Source: JANMJD01 sp963828405 (GTDB lineage: Bacteria > Actinomycetota > Acidimicrobiia > Acidimicrobiales > Ilumatobacteraceae). Taken from it: DNA of 64,000 nt. The first letter of the stretch is position 1. The number at the start of each line of letters is the position of its first letter. A program made the translations under genes and the position numbers. The notes beneath the pieces were generated by a model. It did not search any database and had not been told where the DNA came from. It worked only from the letters and a program-made list of their open reading frames with translations. Location: positions 3,224,001 to 3,288,000 of the forward strand of contig CAWHEG010000031.1 of the NCBI GenBank assembly GCA_963828405.1, written 5' to 3'. Below, piece after piece: positions 53,389 through 61,968 of this stretch.

Positions 53389-54339
53389 GTGAACGTCGAA
53401 CCGACCACCGTCGTGCGCAACCGGATCACCGAGATGCTCGGGGTCCGCCACCCGATCATCCAGGCTCCGATGGGGTGGATCGCCCGCGCCCAGTTGGCGT
53501 CGGCGGTGTCGAACGCCGGCGGACTGGGGATCATCGAGACCTCGTCGGGCGAGCTCGACGCGGTGCGCGGCGAGATCCTCAAGATGGCCGACCTCACCGA
53601 TCAGCCGTTCGGCGTCAACATCGCCCAGCTGTTCGTCCGCGATCCGGCGATCGTCGACTTCGTCATCGACCAGGGGGTTCGCTTCGTGACGACCTCGGCG
53701 GGCGACCCGACGCGCTACACCGCGCGGCTGAAGGAGGCCGGCCTGACGGTCTTCCACGTGGTGCCGACGCTGGCTGCCGCGCTCAAGGCCATCTCGGCCG
53801 GGGTGGACGGCCTGGTCGTCGAGGGTGGCGAAGGCGGCGGGTTCAAGAACCCCCGCGACGTCGCCACGATGGTCCTGCTCCCGCTCGTCGCCTCGAAGGT
53901 CGGCGTGCCGATCGTCGCCGCCGGTGGGATCGCCGACGGCGTCTCGATGGCCGCCGCCTTCGCGCTCGGTGCCGAGGGGGTGCAGATGGGTACGAGGATG
54001 GTCTCGGCTGCCGAGTCGCCGATCCACGACAACTGGAAACGGGCGATCGTCGCGGCGGCCGAGACCGACACCGTGTTCCTCAACCGGTTCTCGCGGCCCG
54101 GCCTGCGGGCGTTGCGCACCGAGCGGTCGAGCCGGCTCGAGCACCAGGACCACGTCGAGCTGTCGGAGTTCGGCCGGGCGATGGAGCTCTACTTCGGCGG
54201 CGACATGGAAGCGGCGATCGCCCTCGGCGGCCAGGTCGCCGGGCGGATCGAATCGGTCCGCCCGGTCGCCGAGATCCTGGCCGACACGATGGCCGAGTTC
54301 GCCGCCACCTGCCAGCGCCTCGGCGGCATCATTGCGTAG
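53389..54339 (+). CDS. Nitronate monooxygenase-like / 2-nitropropane dioxygenase family protein
   Basis: A 316-residue FMN TIM-barrel enzyme. IIQAPMGWIARAQLASAVSNAGGLG is the family's N-terminal block, then FGVNIAQL, DGLVVEGGEGGGFKNPR (in place of the usual HG), VPIVAAGGIADG and GAEGVQMGTRM near 195-205. GTG start at 53389 with GGGAGG just before it. Members oxidise nitronates or act as enoyl reductases (FabK-like), so the substrate is open. Divergent from ybaK. Confidence 0.88.
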   Translation: MNVEPTTVVRNRITEMLGVRHPIIQAPMGWIARAQLASAVSNAGGLGIIETSSGELDAVRGEILKMADLTDQPFGVNIAQLFVRDPAIVDFVIDQGVRFVTTSAGDPTRYTARLKEAGLTVFHVVPTLAAALKAISAGVDGLVVEGGEGGGFKNPRDVATMVLLPLVASKVGVPIVAAGGIADGVSMAAAFALGAEGVQMGTRMVSAAESPIHDNWKRAIVAAAETDTVFLNRFSRPGLRALRTERSSRLEHQDHVELSEFGRAMELYFGGDMEAAIALGGQVAGRIESVRPVAEILADTMAEFAATCQRLGGIIA

Positions 54340-54410
54340 TCGCCCGCAAATGACTAGGATGTAGTTCATCGGGCGGAGTCCGCTGCCATGACGCGTTCGG
54401 AGGTCCCGCG

Positions 54411-54596
54411 TTGAAGTCTTCGGACACCATCAAAAAGGTGCTGCTGTACCTGGTCATCGCGTTCATCGTCGTGTCCATCTGGCGATCCCCCGAGGATTCG
54501 GCCCACGCGGCCGGGCACTTCCTCGGCGCCGTGGGCGACTTCTTCGCGGCACTCGTCGAGAAGACGGCGACGTTCGTCAAGGGCCTGGCCGACTGA
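54411..54596 (+). CDS. Small single-pass membrane protein
   Basis: A 61-residue protein: basic N-terminus (KSSDTIKK), one hydrophobic helix at about 10-24 (VLLYLVIAFIVVSIW) and an amphipathic C-terminus. It starts at a TTG preceded by GGAGG with a 7-nt spacer. The PH-domain gene follows after 6 bp, so the two are probably an operon. Confidence 0.72.
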   Translation: MKSSDTIKKVLLYLVIAFIVVSIWRSPEDSAHAAGHFLGAVGDFFAALVEKTATFVKGLAD

Positions 54597-54602
54597 CACC
54601 CC

Positions 54603-55325
54603 ATGCAGAACGAGCGCGAGCCGATCCTGGCCCGGCCGGAAACGGTGATGCGCCGGCACCTCGACGCCGATGAGCTGCGGCTCTACGACGAGGCGAAGGC
54701 CGACCGCCACACCGTCGCCAAGGTCAACTGGTCGGCCCCCTCCGTCGCCGCCTACCTGGTCCATGCCTGGCTCGTCCCCCTCGTCCTCGGCGCGGTGCTG
54801 CTCGTCGCGCTGATCACCTTCGCCCTCATCCGCAACTCCTTCGGGCGTTTCACGGCCGGCGCCCTGTTCGTCACCGCCGGCGCCATGCTCATCGGGCTCG
54901 AGGTGCGCCTGTGGCTGCGCACCTACACCCGTTACGTCGTCACCCCCGATCGCGTGATGCGCATGGAGGGCATCCTCAACCGCTCGGCATCGTCGATCGG
55001 TCTGCTGGCGATCACCGACGTGAGCAGCAACGTCGGGATCATCGGCCAGTTCCTCGATTTCGGCGTCGTGACCATCGAGACGGCCAACGAGGCCTCGAAG
55101 TTCCGCGAGCTCACCGACGTCCCGCGCCCGCGCCGGTTCCTCGACTGGCTCGACTACGCCCGCGACAACAAGGTCCGCCCACCCAAGCCGACGCCGCTCA
55201 ACGACGCCGCGCTGCGCGCTCTCGTCTCGATCGAGTCGCTCATCTCCGGGGGCGAGCTGATGGTCGAGCGGGCGCCTTCGGGGACCGGCTGGCGTCTCAA
55301 GCGAGACGTACCGCCGAAGACCTGA
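54603..55325 (+). CDS. PH-domain (bPH2-like) membrane protein
   Basis: A 240-residue protein. After 50 soluble residues there are two helices (about 55-77 and 84-103), then a bacterial PH domain: RYVVTPDRVMRMEGILNRSASSIGLLAITDVSSNVGIIGQFLDFGVVTIETA (pieces). The order TM-TM-PH and the spacing match YdbS/YdbT-like proteins of unknown function. It overlaps the convergent ctaA gene by 29 bp. Confidence 0.85.
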   Translation: MQNEREPILARPETVMRRHLDADELRLYDEAKADRHTVAKVNWSAPSVAAYLVHAWLVPLVLGAVLLVALITFALIRNSFGRFTAGALFVTAGAMLIGLEVRLWLRTYTRYVVTPDRVMRMEGILNRSASSIGLLAITDVSSNVGIIGQFLDFGVVTIETANEASKFRELTDVPRPRRFLDWLDYARDNKVRPPKPTPLNDAALRALVSIESLISGGELMVERAPSGTGWRLKRDVPPKT

Positions 55326-56199
55326 GCGGGGTCCGCTGGAGCGACACGAGCACGACGTTGACGACGGCGAGCCAGACGGCGGTCGCCCCGGCGACGTGCA
55401 TCGCCACCAGCACGATCGGCAGGTCGGAGAAGTACTGGATGTAGCCGATGGCGCCCTGGAGGACACCGCCGAGCACGAGCAGCTCGAGGGCCCGTTCCAT
55501 CGCCCGCCGGGCGTGGCGCCGGGCGTGGCGCATCAGCCACAACGTTACCGCGATCGTCGCCAGCACCGCGCTGCTGTGGATCCGCACGGCCGTCAGCGCG
55601 GCGATCGACAGGCGCTCGATCGCCTCGCCGTCGACGCTGCCGCCATGGGGCCCCGCCCCGGTCACGACGGTGCCCGTGACCACGGCGATCGCCCCGAGGA
55701 CGGCGAGCACGACGACCACCGGGGTCACCGGTGCCGACTCGCGGGCCACGTCGGCGCGTCCGGCCCGGCGGTGGAGGACCAGTGCGTTGGCCATCAGCAC
55801 CATCGACAGCAGGAAGTGCCCCTGCACGAGCACCGGGTTGAGGTGCGACCACACCACGAACGCTCCGAGCACGGCCTGGCCGATCACCCCGGCGACGAGG
55901 CCGATCGACAACGATGTGAGATCCCGCCGACGCGGGACGCGGGCCAGCGAGCCGAGCACGGCGGCGATCACGGCGATCCCCACTGCGCCCGTGAACAGGC
56001 GGTTGACCTGCTCGATCGCCGCATGCTTGGAGGAGACGTCGACGAAGGTGGTCGAGTTGCACTCGGGCCAGTCGGTGCACCCGAGGCCCGAGTCCGTCAG
56101 ACGGACGAGCGCGCCGGTGACGACGATCGCGTAGAGCAGGGCCAGCGCGGCGAACGTGAACACCCGGTAGCGGGCCGGGCTCAGTCGGGGCAGCCGCAC
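55297..56199 (-). CDS. ctaA: Heme A synthase (COX15/CtaA)
   Basis: A 300-residue membrane enzyme that oxidises heme O to heme A for aa3-type oxidase. About eight helices. Heme-ligand and loop motifs: GLGCTDWPECN near 38-48 with the paired Cys, HAAIEQVNRLFTG, QGHFLLSMVLM, and VRIHSSAV, VAMHVAGA in the C-terminal half. ATG at 56199. No cox genes are in the window. Confidence 0.92.
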   Translation of the reverse strand: MRLPRLSPARYRVFTFAALALLYAIVVTGALVRLTDSGLGCTDWPECNSTTFVDVSSKHAAIEQVNRLFTGAVGIAVIAAVLGSLARVPRRRDLTSLSIGLVAGVIGQAVLGAFVVWSHLNPVLVQGHFLLSMVLMANALVLHRRAGRADVARESAPVTPVVVVLAVLGAIAVVTGTVVTGAGPHGGSVDGEAIERLSIAALTAVRIHSSAVLATIAVTLWLMRHARRHARRAMERALELLVLGGVLQGAIGYIQYFSDLPIVLVAMHVAGATAVWLAVVNVVLVSLQRTPLRSSAVRLA

Positions 56200-56266
56200 G
56201 GCGACAGGCTACGCGCCCGGCGAGCCCGGTCACACCGGGAGCCGGTTCGTCGCATACGGTCGGCCC

Positions 56267-57397
56267 GTGCTCACGAGCTTCGACGACTACCCGATCCATC
56301 AGACCTGCCAGCCGGTCGCCCACGCCGCGTCGGCCGATCCGAACCACTACGACCGCTACTTCTTCAACGGCTACACCGCGTCGGGTTCGTTGTACTTCGC
56401 CCTGGCGATGGGCGTCTATCCGAACCGGGCGGTGCACGATGCGGCGTTCAGTGTCGTGCGCAGCGGCGAGCAGGCGAGCGTCTTCGCCTCGGGACGAGCG
56501 CCTGCGGACCGGATGGCCGCCAACCGGGTCGGTCCGATCGAGGTGGTGATCGTCGAGGCGATGCGGGTCCTGCGCCTGCTGGTCGACGCCCCCGACCGGG
56601 GCCTGCGGGCCGAGCTGACCTTCCGGGCCCGCACGGCGCCGCTCGAGGAGCCCCACTTCCTCCTCCGCTCCGAGAACCGGACGATCTTCGACTACACCCG
56701 CCTGACCCAGATGGGCACCTGGGAAGGATGGGTCGAGGTCGACGGGGAGCGCATCGAGGTCTCCCCGGCCGAGGTGTCGGGATCGCGCGACCGCTCGTGG
56801 GGGGTGCGACCGTGCGGCGAGCGGGTGGTCAACCCGCCGAGCCTCGCCGAGCCCCAGTTCTTCTGGCTCTGGGCCCCGTTGAACTTCCCGAGCTTCGCCA
56901 CCCACTTCGACGTCAACGAGTTCGCCGACGGACGGCGCTGGCACGAGGTCGCCGCCATCCTGCCGGCATCCGAGCCGGGCGCCGCCGGACACGCGGCGCC
57001 ACAGCTGATCGACCACGCCGCTTACCGGGTGCGTTGGCAGCCCGGCACCCGCCACATGGCCGGCTTCGAACTCGACCTGCACGGTGCCGACGGGGATTCG
57101 CGCATCACCCTGGAGCCGATCCTCCACTTCCCGATGATCGGCCTCGGCTACGGCCACCCGGAGTGGAACCACGGGAGCTGGCGTGGCGAATCGGCCGTCG
57201 GTGGCGCCCGCCTGGCCCTCCCCGTCGCCGAACCGACCGATCGGGCGTACATCCACGTCCAGACCCTCAGCCGGGCCACCTTCACCGGACCGTCGGGCGA
57301 TCAACAGATCGGTACGGGGATCCTCGAGACGATGGTGGTCGGCAACCACCGGCCGACCGGGCTCTCCGGCGTGTTCGACGGGTTCGCCGGCACCTGA
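56267..57397 (+). CDS. Hypothetical protein, lipocalin/AttH-like beta-barrel
   Basis: A 376-residue protein without signal peptide or membrane helix. The pattern FFNGYTASGSLYFALAMGVYPN, RSENRTIFDYTRLTQMGTW, and GSRDRSWGVRP resembles the two-lobed barrel of the AttH/CrtC-like carotenoid-hydratase and tocopherol-cyclase-related families. The residues FWLWAPLNF follow. I infer a lipid or steroid-related substrate only by family. GTG start. No close partner gene, but ino1 follows after 156 bp. Confidence 0.6.
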   Translation: MLTSFDDYPIHQTCQPVAHAASADPNHYDRYFFNGYTASGSLYFALAMGVYPNRAVHDAAFSVVRSGEQASVFASGRAPADRMAANRVGPIEVVIVEAMRVLRLLVDAPDRGLRAELTFRARTAPLEEPHFLLRSENRTIFDYTRLTQMGTWEGWVEVDGERIEVSPAEVSGSRDRSWGVRPCGERVVNPPSLAEPQFFWLWAPLNFPSFATHFDVNEFADGRRWHEVAAILPASEPGAAGHAAPQLIDHAAYRVRWQPGTRHMAGFELDLHGADGDSRITLEPILHFPMIGLGYGHPEWNHGSWRGESAVGGARLALPVAEPTDRAYIHVQTLSRATFTGPSGDQQIGTGILETMVVGNHRPTGLSGVFDGFAGT

Positions 57398-57420
57398 GCG
57401 CCGGTGAGCGTCGCGCACCA

Positions 57421-57455
57421 TTGCAGCGCTCCATCGGCGCGTTAGAGCGCTCCAA
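57421..57455 (+). promoter_or_regulatory. Two LacI-type palindromes upstream of inositol-3-phosphate synthase
   Basis: TTGCAGCGCTCCAT at 57421-57434 and TTAGAGCGCTCCAA at 57442-57455 share an AGCGCTCCA core and lie 21 bp apart, exactly two turns of DNA. Each is close to a palindrome centred on the AGCGCT hexamer, a form used by many LacI-family repressors. They are about 100 bp upstream of the ino1 ATG. Repressor unknown; none is encoded here. Confidence 0.55.
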
Positions 57456-57553
57456 CCCGACGTTCGGCGGCCGAGCTGCCGAGTGCTCCCATGACCTGGG
57501 CTTTTCTCCCGATATGGTCGCCCGGTTCCCCATCCCGAACGAGAGGATCATCC

Positions 57554-58891
57554 ATGAGCAGCGTCCCGTCCCCGTCCAGCGTCGCCCCGGCAGAGGGGCG
57601 CCTCGGGGTCCTGACGGTCGGTCTCGGCGCCGTGGCCAGCACGCTCATCGCCGGGGTCGAGCTGGCCCGCCGCGGCATGGCCGAGCCGATCGGATCGCTC
57701 ACCCAGATGGGCACGATCCGCCTCGGGAAGCGCACCGAGTCACGGGCGCCGCTGATCAAGGACTTCGCCCCCCTCGCCGGCCTCGACGACATCGTCTGGG
57801 GCGCCTGGGACCCATTCCCCGACGATGCCTACGTCGCCGCCCAGCGCGCCGGGGTGCTCGACGCCCCCCGCCATCTCGAGGCCATCTCCGACGTGTTGCG
57901 CTCCGTGCGCCCGATGAAGGCGGCGTTCGACCGCTCGTACGTCAAGAACATCGACGCCGACAACCGGATGGAGACCGTCGACAAGCGCTCGATGCTCGAG
58001 TCGATCCGCGAGGACATCCACCGCTTCCGCGACGAGAAGCAGTGCGACCGGCTGGTGATGATCTGGTGTGCCTCGACCGAGGTGTACATCGAGCCCGGGC
58101 CGGCCCACATGAACCGCGAGGCCTTCGACGCGGCGATCGACGCCAACGACCCGACGATCGCCCCGTCGATGCTCTACGCCTATGCGGCGATCCTCGAGGG
58201 GGTCCCGTTCGCCAACGGCGCACCGAACCTGTGCGTCGACACCCCGGTGCTGCGCGAACTGGCCACCGAGCGCAACGTGCCGATCTCGGGGAAGGACTTC
58301 AAGACGGGCCAGACCATGGTCAAGACCGTGCTCGCCCCGATGCTCAAGGCGCGCATGCTCGGACTGTCGGGGTGGTACTCGACCAACATCCTCGGCAACC
58401 GCGACGGTGAGGTGCTCGACGACCCCGACAACTTCAAGACCAAGGAGGAGTCGAAGTTGGGTGTTCTCGAGGACATCCTCCAGCCCGACGTCTACCCCCA
58501 GTTGTACGGCAACGTCTTCCACAAGGTGCGGATCAACTACTACCCACCCCGCGGCGACAACAAGGAGGGCTGGGACAACATCGACCTGTTCGGCTGGCTC
58601 GGCTACCCGATGCAACTGAAGGTCGACTTCCTCTGCCGGGACTCGATCCTGGCCGCCCCGCTGGCCCTCGATCTCGTGCTGTTCAGCGACCTGGCCGCCC
58701 GCGCCGGCATGGGCGGGATCCAGGAGTGGCTGAGCTTCTACTACAAGAGCCCGCAGACGGCGCCCGGGCTCTATCCCGAGCACGACCTGTTCATCCAGCT
58801 CACCAAGCTGAAGAACACGCTGCGCTGGATGATGGGCGAGGACCAGATCACCCACCTCGGCATCGAGTACTACCGAAACCACGCCGACTAG
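57554..58891 (+). CDS. ino1: Inositol-3-phosphate synthase
   Basis: A 445-residue NAD-dependent enzyme that turns glucose 6-phosphate into 1D-myo-inositol 3-phosphate. Blocks: LGVLTVGLGAVASTLIAGVE (Rossmann), GLDDIVWGAWDPF, GKDFKTGQTMVKTVLAP, STNILGNRDGEVLD and LGYPMQLKVDFLCRDSILAAPLALDL (in pieces). It feeds both phosphatidylinositol (pgsA at 6.3 kb) and mycothiol (mshC at 18 kb). ATG at 57554. The TetR gene follows after 11 bp. Confidence 0.95.
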   Translation: MSSVPSPSSVAPAEGRLGVLTVGLGAVASTLIAGVELARRGMAEPIGSLTQMGTIRLGKRTESRAPLIKDFAPLAGLDDIVWGAWDPFPDDAYVAAQRAGVLDAPRHLEAISDVLRSVRPMKAAFDRSYVKNIDADNRMETVDKRSMLESIREDIHRFRDEKQCDRLVMIWCASTEVYIEPGPAHMNREAFDAAIDANDPTIAPSMLYAYAAILEGVPFANGAPNLCVDTPVLRELATERNVPISGKDFKTGQTMVKTVLAPMLKARMLGLSGWYSTNILGNRDGEVLDDPDNFKTKEESKLGVLEDILQPDVYPQLYGNVFHKVRINYYPPRGDNKEGWDNIDLFGWLGYPMQLKVDFLCRDSILAAPLALDLVLFSDLAARAGMGGIQEWLSFYYKSPQTAPGLYPEHDLFIQLTKLKNTLRWMMGEDQITHLGIEYYRNHAD

Positions 58892-58902
58892 GGTCGTCGA
58901 CG

Positions 58903-59544
58903 GTGAGAAGGCCAACCGTCGCCGAACGACGCGCCGAGATCCTCGATGTCACCTGCCAGGTGGTCATCGAGCGCGGCTTCGCGGGCACTCGGGTGTCGGA
59001 TGTGGCCAACAAGCTGGGGGTCTCGACCGGGCTGATCCACTACCACTTCGATTCCAAGGAGCAGTTGCTCGCCGAGGCCTTCCGCCGGGCGGCGAGCCAG
59101 GAGATGGCCTCGCTCGAGGAGGACCTCGCCTCGGCACCGAACAGTGTGGCCAAGCTCGACCGCGTGATCCGCAACTACACACCGGACCAGGACGACTACG
59201 ACTGGCTGATGTGGATCGACTCGTGGGGCGAGGCGCTGCGCAACAAGGCGATGCGCACGATCAGCCAGGAGCTCGACACCGAGTCGACAGGGTTGATCGA
59301 GCGGGTGATCCGCGAGGGGGTGGCGACCGGCGAGTTCACCTGCGCCGACCCACGTGGCGCGGCGTGGCGGATCGCCGGGTTGCTCGACGGCCTCGGCGTG
59401 CAGCTCACCGTCCACGACGGGGTGATCAGCCGCGAGCAGTTGATCAGCCACGTGCGCAGGATGGCGATCTTCGAGCTGGGCCTCACCGACGACGCGTTCT
59501 CCACCAGGAACGTCAAGCGCAGGATCGCCAAGCCCACTGCCTGA
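58903..59544 (+). CDS. TetR/AcrR family transcriptional regulator
   Basis: A 213-residue regulator. N-terminal helix-turn-helix: RAEILDVTCQVVIERGFAGTRVSDVANKLGVSTGLIHYHFDSKEQLL (pieces), with the classic LIHYHF recognition end. The C-terminal ligand domain is helical and unassigned. The GTG at 58903 lies 11 bp after ino1, so it may be co-transcribed with it and might control neighbouring lipid genes; that is inference. Confidence 0.9.
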   Translation: MRRPTVAERRAEILDVTCQVVIERGFAGTRVSDVANKLGVSTGLIHYHFDSKEQLLAEAFRRAASQEMASLEEDLASAPNSVAKLDRVIRNYTPDQDDYDWLMWIDSWGEALRNKAMRTISQELDTESTGLIERVIREGVATGEFTCADPRGAAWRIAGLLDGLGVQLTVHDGVISREQLISHVRRMAIFELGLTDDAFSTRNVKRRIAKPTA

Positions 59545-59568
59545 ACACCCGCTGCCCCGGAGCCTGAC

Positions 59569-59640
59569 GCCAGCTTCCCCACCGCCAGCGTCGCCACCGC
59601 CAGCTTCGCCACCGCCAGCTTCGCCACCGCCAGCTTCGGA
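59569..59640. repeat. 15-bp tandem repeat, about 4.7 copies
   Basis: Units GCCAGCTTCSCCACC at 59569-59583, 59584-59598 (variant G), 59599-59613, 59614-59628 and a partial fifth. It lies in the intergenic region after the TetR gene. Period 15 like the repeat at 47033, but the sequence is unrelated. Confidence 0.9.
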
Positions 59641-59766
59641 GGCCCGTGCCGGTCCAGGCGCGTCGCGGCTCCGAAGATGGGCGTGTCGATGGCCCTTGAT
59701 GCGCAGGGCGTAGGCTGACGCCGCTTCCCTGTCAGATTCGTCACTCCGGAATCCGGGGAGGAAGCC

Positions 59767-60714
59767 ATGCCCCTCGACCATCGGTCACTCGGCCGCCTGT
59801 CGGCCCAGCACCACGGCATCGTCGATCTCGGCCAGTTGCGCTCCGTCGGCGCCACGCACCATCAGATCGCCCACCTCGTCAGTTCCGGACGCTTCGAACG
59901 CGTCGCCGTCGGAGTGTTCCGTTCGACGGAGCATCCCCGGACTCCGGTACAGGACATCCTGGTGGCATGTCGGGTGACGGGCGGGATCGCGTCGTACTCC
60001 TCCGCTGGTTGGCTGTGGGGCATGCGCGGCGTGCGCCGCCCGTCCATCCCGCACGTGACGATCGGCGAGCGCCGCCGTGTCGCGCCGGGACGCTTCGTGC
60101 TCCATCGGTCCTCGCACCTCGGTCTTGAGCATCTCGTGACCAGGTCCGATGGGATCGTGATCACCAGTCTGTCCCGAACGGTCTTCGATCTCGCCGCCGT
60201 CGTCAAGGCGCGACGGACCGAGTCGATCATCGAACAGCTGCTCGACGAGCAGCGGTGTTCCATGGCCGATCTCACGGCGGTCGGCGAGGCGCTCGCCGCC
60301 CGGGGACGCGCCGGAAGCGGCATCTACCGCCAACTCCTCGACAGCCGGCCGCAGGGGCGGAGACCGGTCGGTTCGGAGCTCGAGTTGCGGCTCGCCAGGG
60401 CCCTCGTCGATCGCGGGCTGCCAGCTCCAGAGCGTCAATCACCGGTCCAGCTCCGGGGCGGGCAGATCGTCCATCCCGATCTGAGCTGGCCGGCGATCCG
60501 GTTCGCGATCGAGGTCAACCACGCGACCTGGCATGGCCGCGCCGAACAGTCCCGCTACGACGCCTGGAGGTACCGGCAGCTCCGACTGGTGGGCTGGCAC
60601 GTCGAAGAGGTCAGCGACCATGACATCGACGGTCGGCTGGCCGAGACCTGTTCCGACCTGGTGTCGCTGTATCGGCGGGTCTCGTCGTCCTCCCCGGACA
60701 TCGGAGCGGCATGA
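59767..60714 (+). CDS. AbiEi-like winged-helix protein with DUF559 (Vsr-like) nuclease domain
   Basis: A 315-residue protein. The N-terminus (HHGIVDLGQLRSVGATHHQIAHLVSSGRFERVAVGVFRS, in pieces) is the AbiEi-type winged helix found in antitoxins. The C-terminus has a PD-(D/E)xK-like DUF559 fold: SELELRLARALVDRGLP, HPDLSW, FAIEVNHATWHG, RYDAWRYRQLRLVGWHVEEV. No AbiEii toxin is adjacent. Actinobacterial genomes hold many such orphan genes with unknown role. ATG at 59767. Confidence 0.82.
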   Translation: MPLDHRSLGRLSAQHHGIVDLGQLRSVGATHHQIAHLVSSGRFERVAVGVFRSTEHPRTPVQDILVACRVTGGIASYSSAGWLWGMRGVRRPSIPHVTIGERRRVAPGRFVLHRSSHLGLEHLVTRSDGIVITSLSRTVFDLAAVVKARRTESIIEQLLDEQRCSMADLTAVGEALAARGRAGSGIYRQLLDSRPQGRRPVGSELELRLARALVDRGLPAPERQSPVQLRGGQIVHPDLSWPAIRFAIEVNHATWHGRAEQSRYDAWRYRQLRLVGWHVEEVSDHDIDGRLAETCSDLVSLYRRVSSSSPDIGAA

Positions 60715-60752
60715 CGTCCCGGCCGCGACGACGCTCCGAAGTTCGGCGGGCC

Positions 60753-60806
60753 GGTCGGGCCGGTCGGGCCGGTCGGGCCAGTCGGGCCAGTCGGGCCGGT
60801 CGGGGG
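60753..60806. repeat. 9-bp tandem repeat, six copies
   Basis: Unit GGTCGGGCC repeated at 60753, 60762 and 60771, then two AGTCGGGCC variants and GGTCGGGGG. It sits between two convergent genes. It could form G-rich structure, but no function is visible. Confidence 0.9.
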
Positions 60807-60834
60807 CGGTGCGCCAGCCCGGCCAGCCGGCCGT

Positions 60835-61968
60835 TCAGGGGCGGATCTCGTAGAAGGCGTTGACGGCGTGGTCGATGTCGAGCCGGCGAAAGCGGGTGAA
60901 CCCGGCCGCCGCCGCCATCGTGCGGGCGGTCGATTCGGGCAGGCCGAGGGTGCCGAGTCCGGCGCCGTCGGGCGCCGACATGGCCGACGACATGCACGAC
61001 AACACGCTGATGCCGTACATCAACGGCGCCATCGGGTTCTTCGAGGCGTTCTCGGCGAAGGTGTCGCGGGCCTTGATGTCGACGAGCAGCCAGGTGCCCT
61101 CGGGGGCGATCGCCGCCCGGATCGCCGCCATCATCTGCTGCGGATGGGTCATGTCGTGGATGCAGTCGAAGGTGGTGACCAAGTCGACCGAGCCGTCCGC
61201 CGGGAGCGGCGAGAGACGCGGGTCGTGGAACGAGGCGTTGGCGACTCGGGCGGCCTCGAGCTTCTCGGCGGCCCGACCGAGGGCGAACTGCGAGATGTCA
61301 TAGCCGGTGAACCGTGACCTCGGGAATGCCGCGGCCATCGCCAGCACCGCTCCCCCGGCGCCGCAGCCGACGTCGATGACCGCCACCCCGGACTCGAGCC
61401 TGGCGACGACACCGTCGAGGGCGGGGAGCACCACGGGCACGAGATTGGCGTTGTTCCATGGCTCGAAGCTGCGCTCGATGCCGACGGCACCTTCGCAGCC
61501 GTGACTGTCGTAGTCGTGACCGACTCCACTGCGGAAGCTCTCTGGCATCCGTTCGAGTGCCCCGATGGTCTGGGGGAAGCGGTGGAACATGCCCATTCCG
61601 AAGGCCGGGTGACCGGGCGAAGCGAGCACGGCGACCGCCTCGGGCGACAGCGAGAAGCGCTCGCCCGCATCGGCCTCGATCATCCGCGCCGCCGCCTGGT
61701 TGTACGCCCACTCCCGCACCCAGCGCTCGTGCAGGCCGACGCGATCGGCCAGCTCTGCGCTGCTCAGCGGGCGGTCCGCAGCGGCGAGCGCCGTGTAGAG
61801 GCCGAGGCGATCGCCGAGATGGACCATCCCGGCGGTCACCGCCCCCTCGAGCTTGGAGAACAGCTGGAACGAGTACAACTTCAGCTTGTCGGGGTCCACG
61901 GGGTCCATCCGCCGAGCGTACGGTCCCGGCGACGGCTCACCCGTGCCGGGCTCGCCCGGGTCGCTCAT
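60835..61968 (-). CDS. SAM-dependent methyltransferase with winged-helix N-terminus
   Basis: A 377-residue methyltransferase. Residues 45-120 are a winged-helix dimerisation domain (LSSAELADRVGLHERWVREWAYN), then a class I SAM fold with VIDVGCGAGGAVLAMAAAFP, FTGYDISQFALG, and FDCIHDMTHP. This is the layout of Rv2258c-like and small-molecule O-methyltransferases. The ATG overlaps the phosphatase stop (ATGA at 61965-61968), though MDPVDPDKL at codon 21 could also be the start. Substrate unknown. Confidence 0.87.
   Translation of the reverse strand: MSDPGEPGTGEPSPGPYARRMDPVDPDKLKLYSFQLFSKLEGAVTAGMVHLGDRLGLYTALAAADRPLSSAELADRVGLHERWVREWAYNQAAARMIEADAGERFSLSPEAVAVLASPGHPAFGMGMFHRFPQTIGALERMPESFRSGVGHDYDSHGCEGAVGIERSFEPWNNANLVPVVLPALDGVVARLESGVAVIDVGCGAGGAVLAMAAAFPRSRFTGYDISQFALGRAAEKLEAARVANASFHDPRLSPLPADGSVDLVTTFDCIHDMTHPQQMMAAIRAAIAPEGTWLLVDIKARDTFAENASKNPMAPLMYGISVLSCMSSAMSAPDGAGLGTLGLPESTARTMAAAAGFTRFRRLDIDHAVNAFYEIRP

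Noticed and set aside
55154..57421. 755-codon open frame on the minus strand across PH, ctaA and the next gene
   Set aside because: It is antisense to the AttH-like gene and out of frame with ctaA; the translation is low-complexity Arg/Gly/Ala/Pro as expected for shadows in high-GC DNA.
57492..57518. Possible promoter TGACCT...TATGGT upstream of ino1
   Set aside because: Spacer of 15 bp and poor -10 match; not strong enough to list as a feature.
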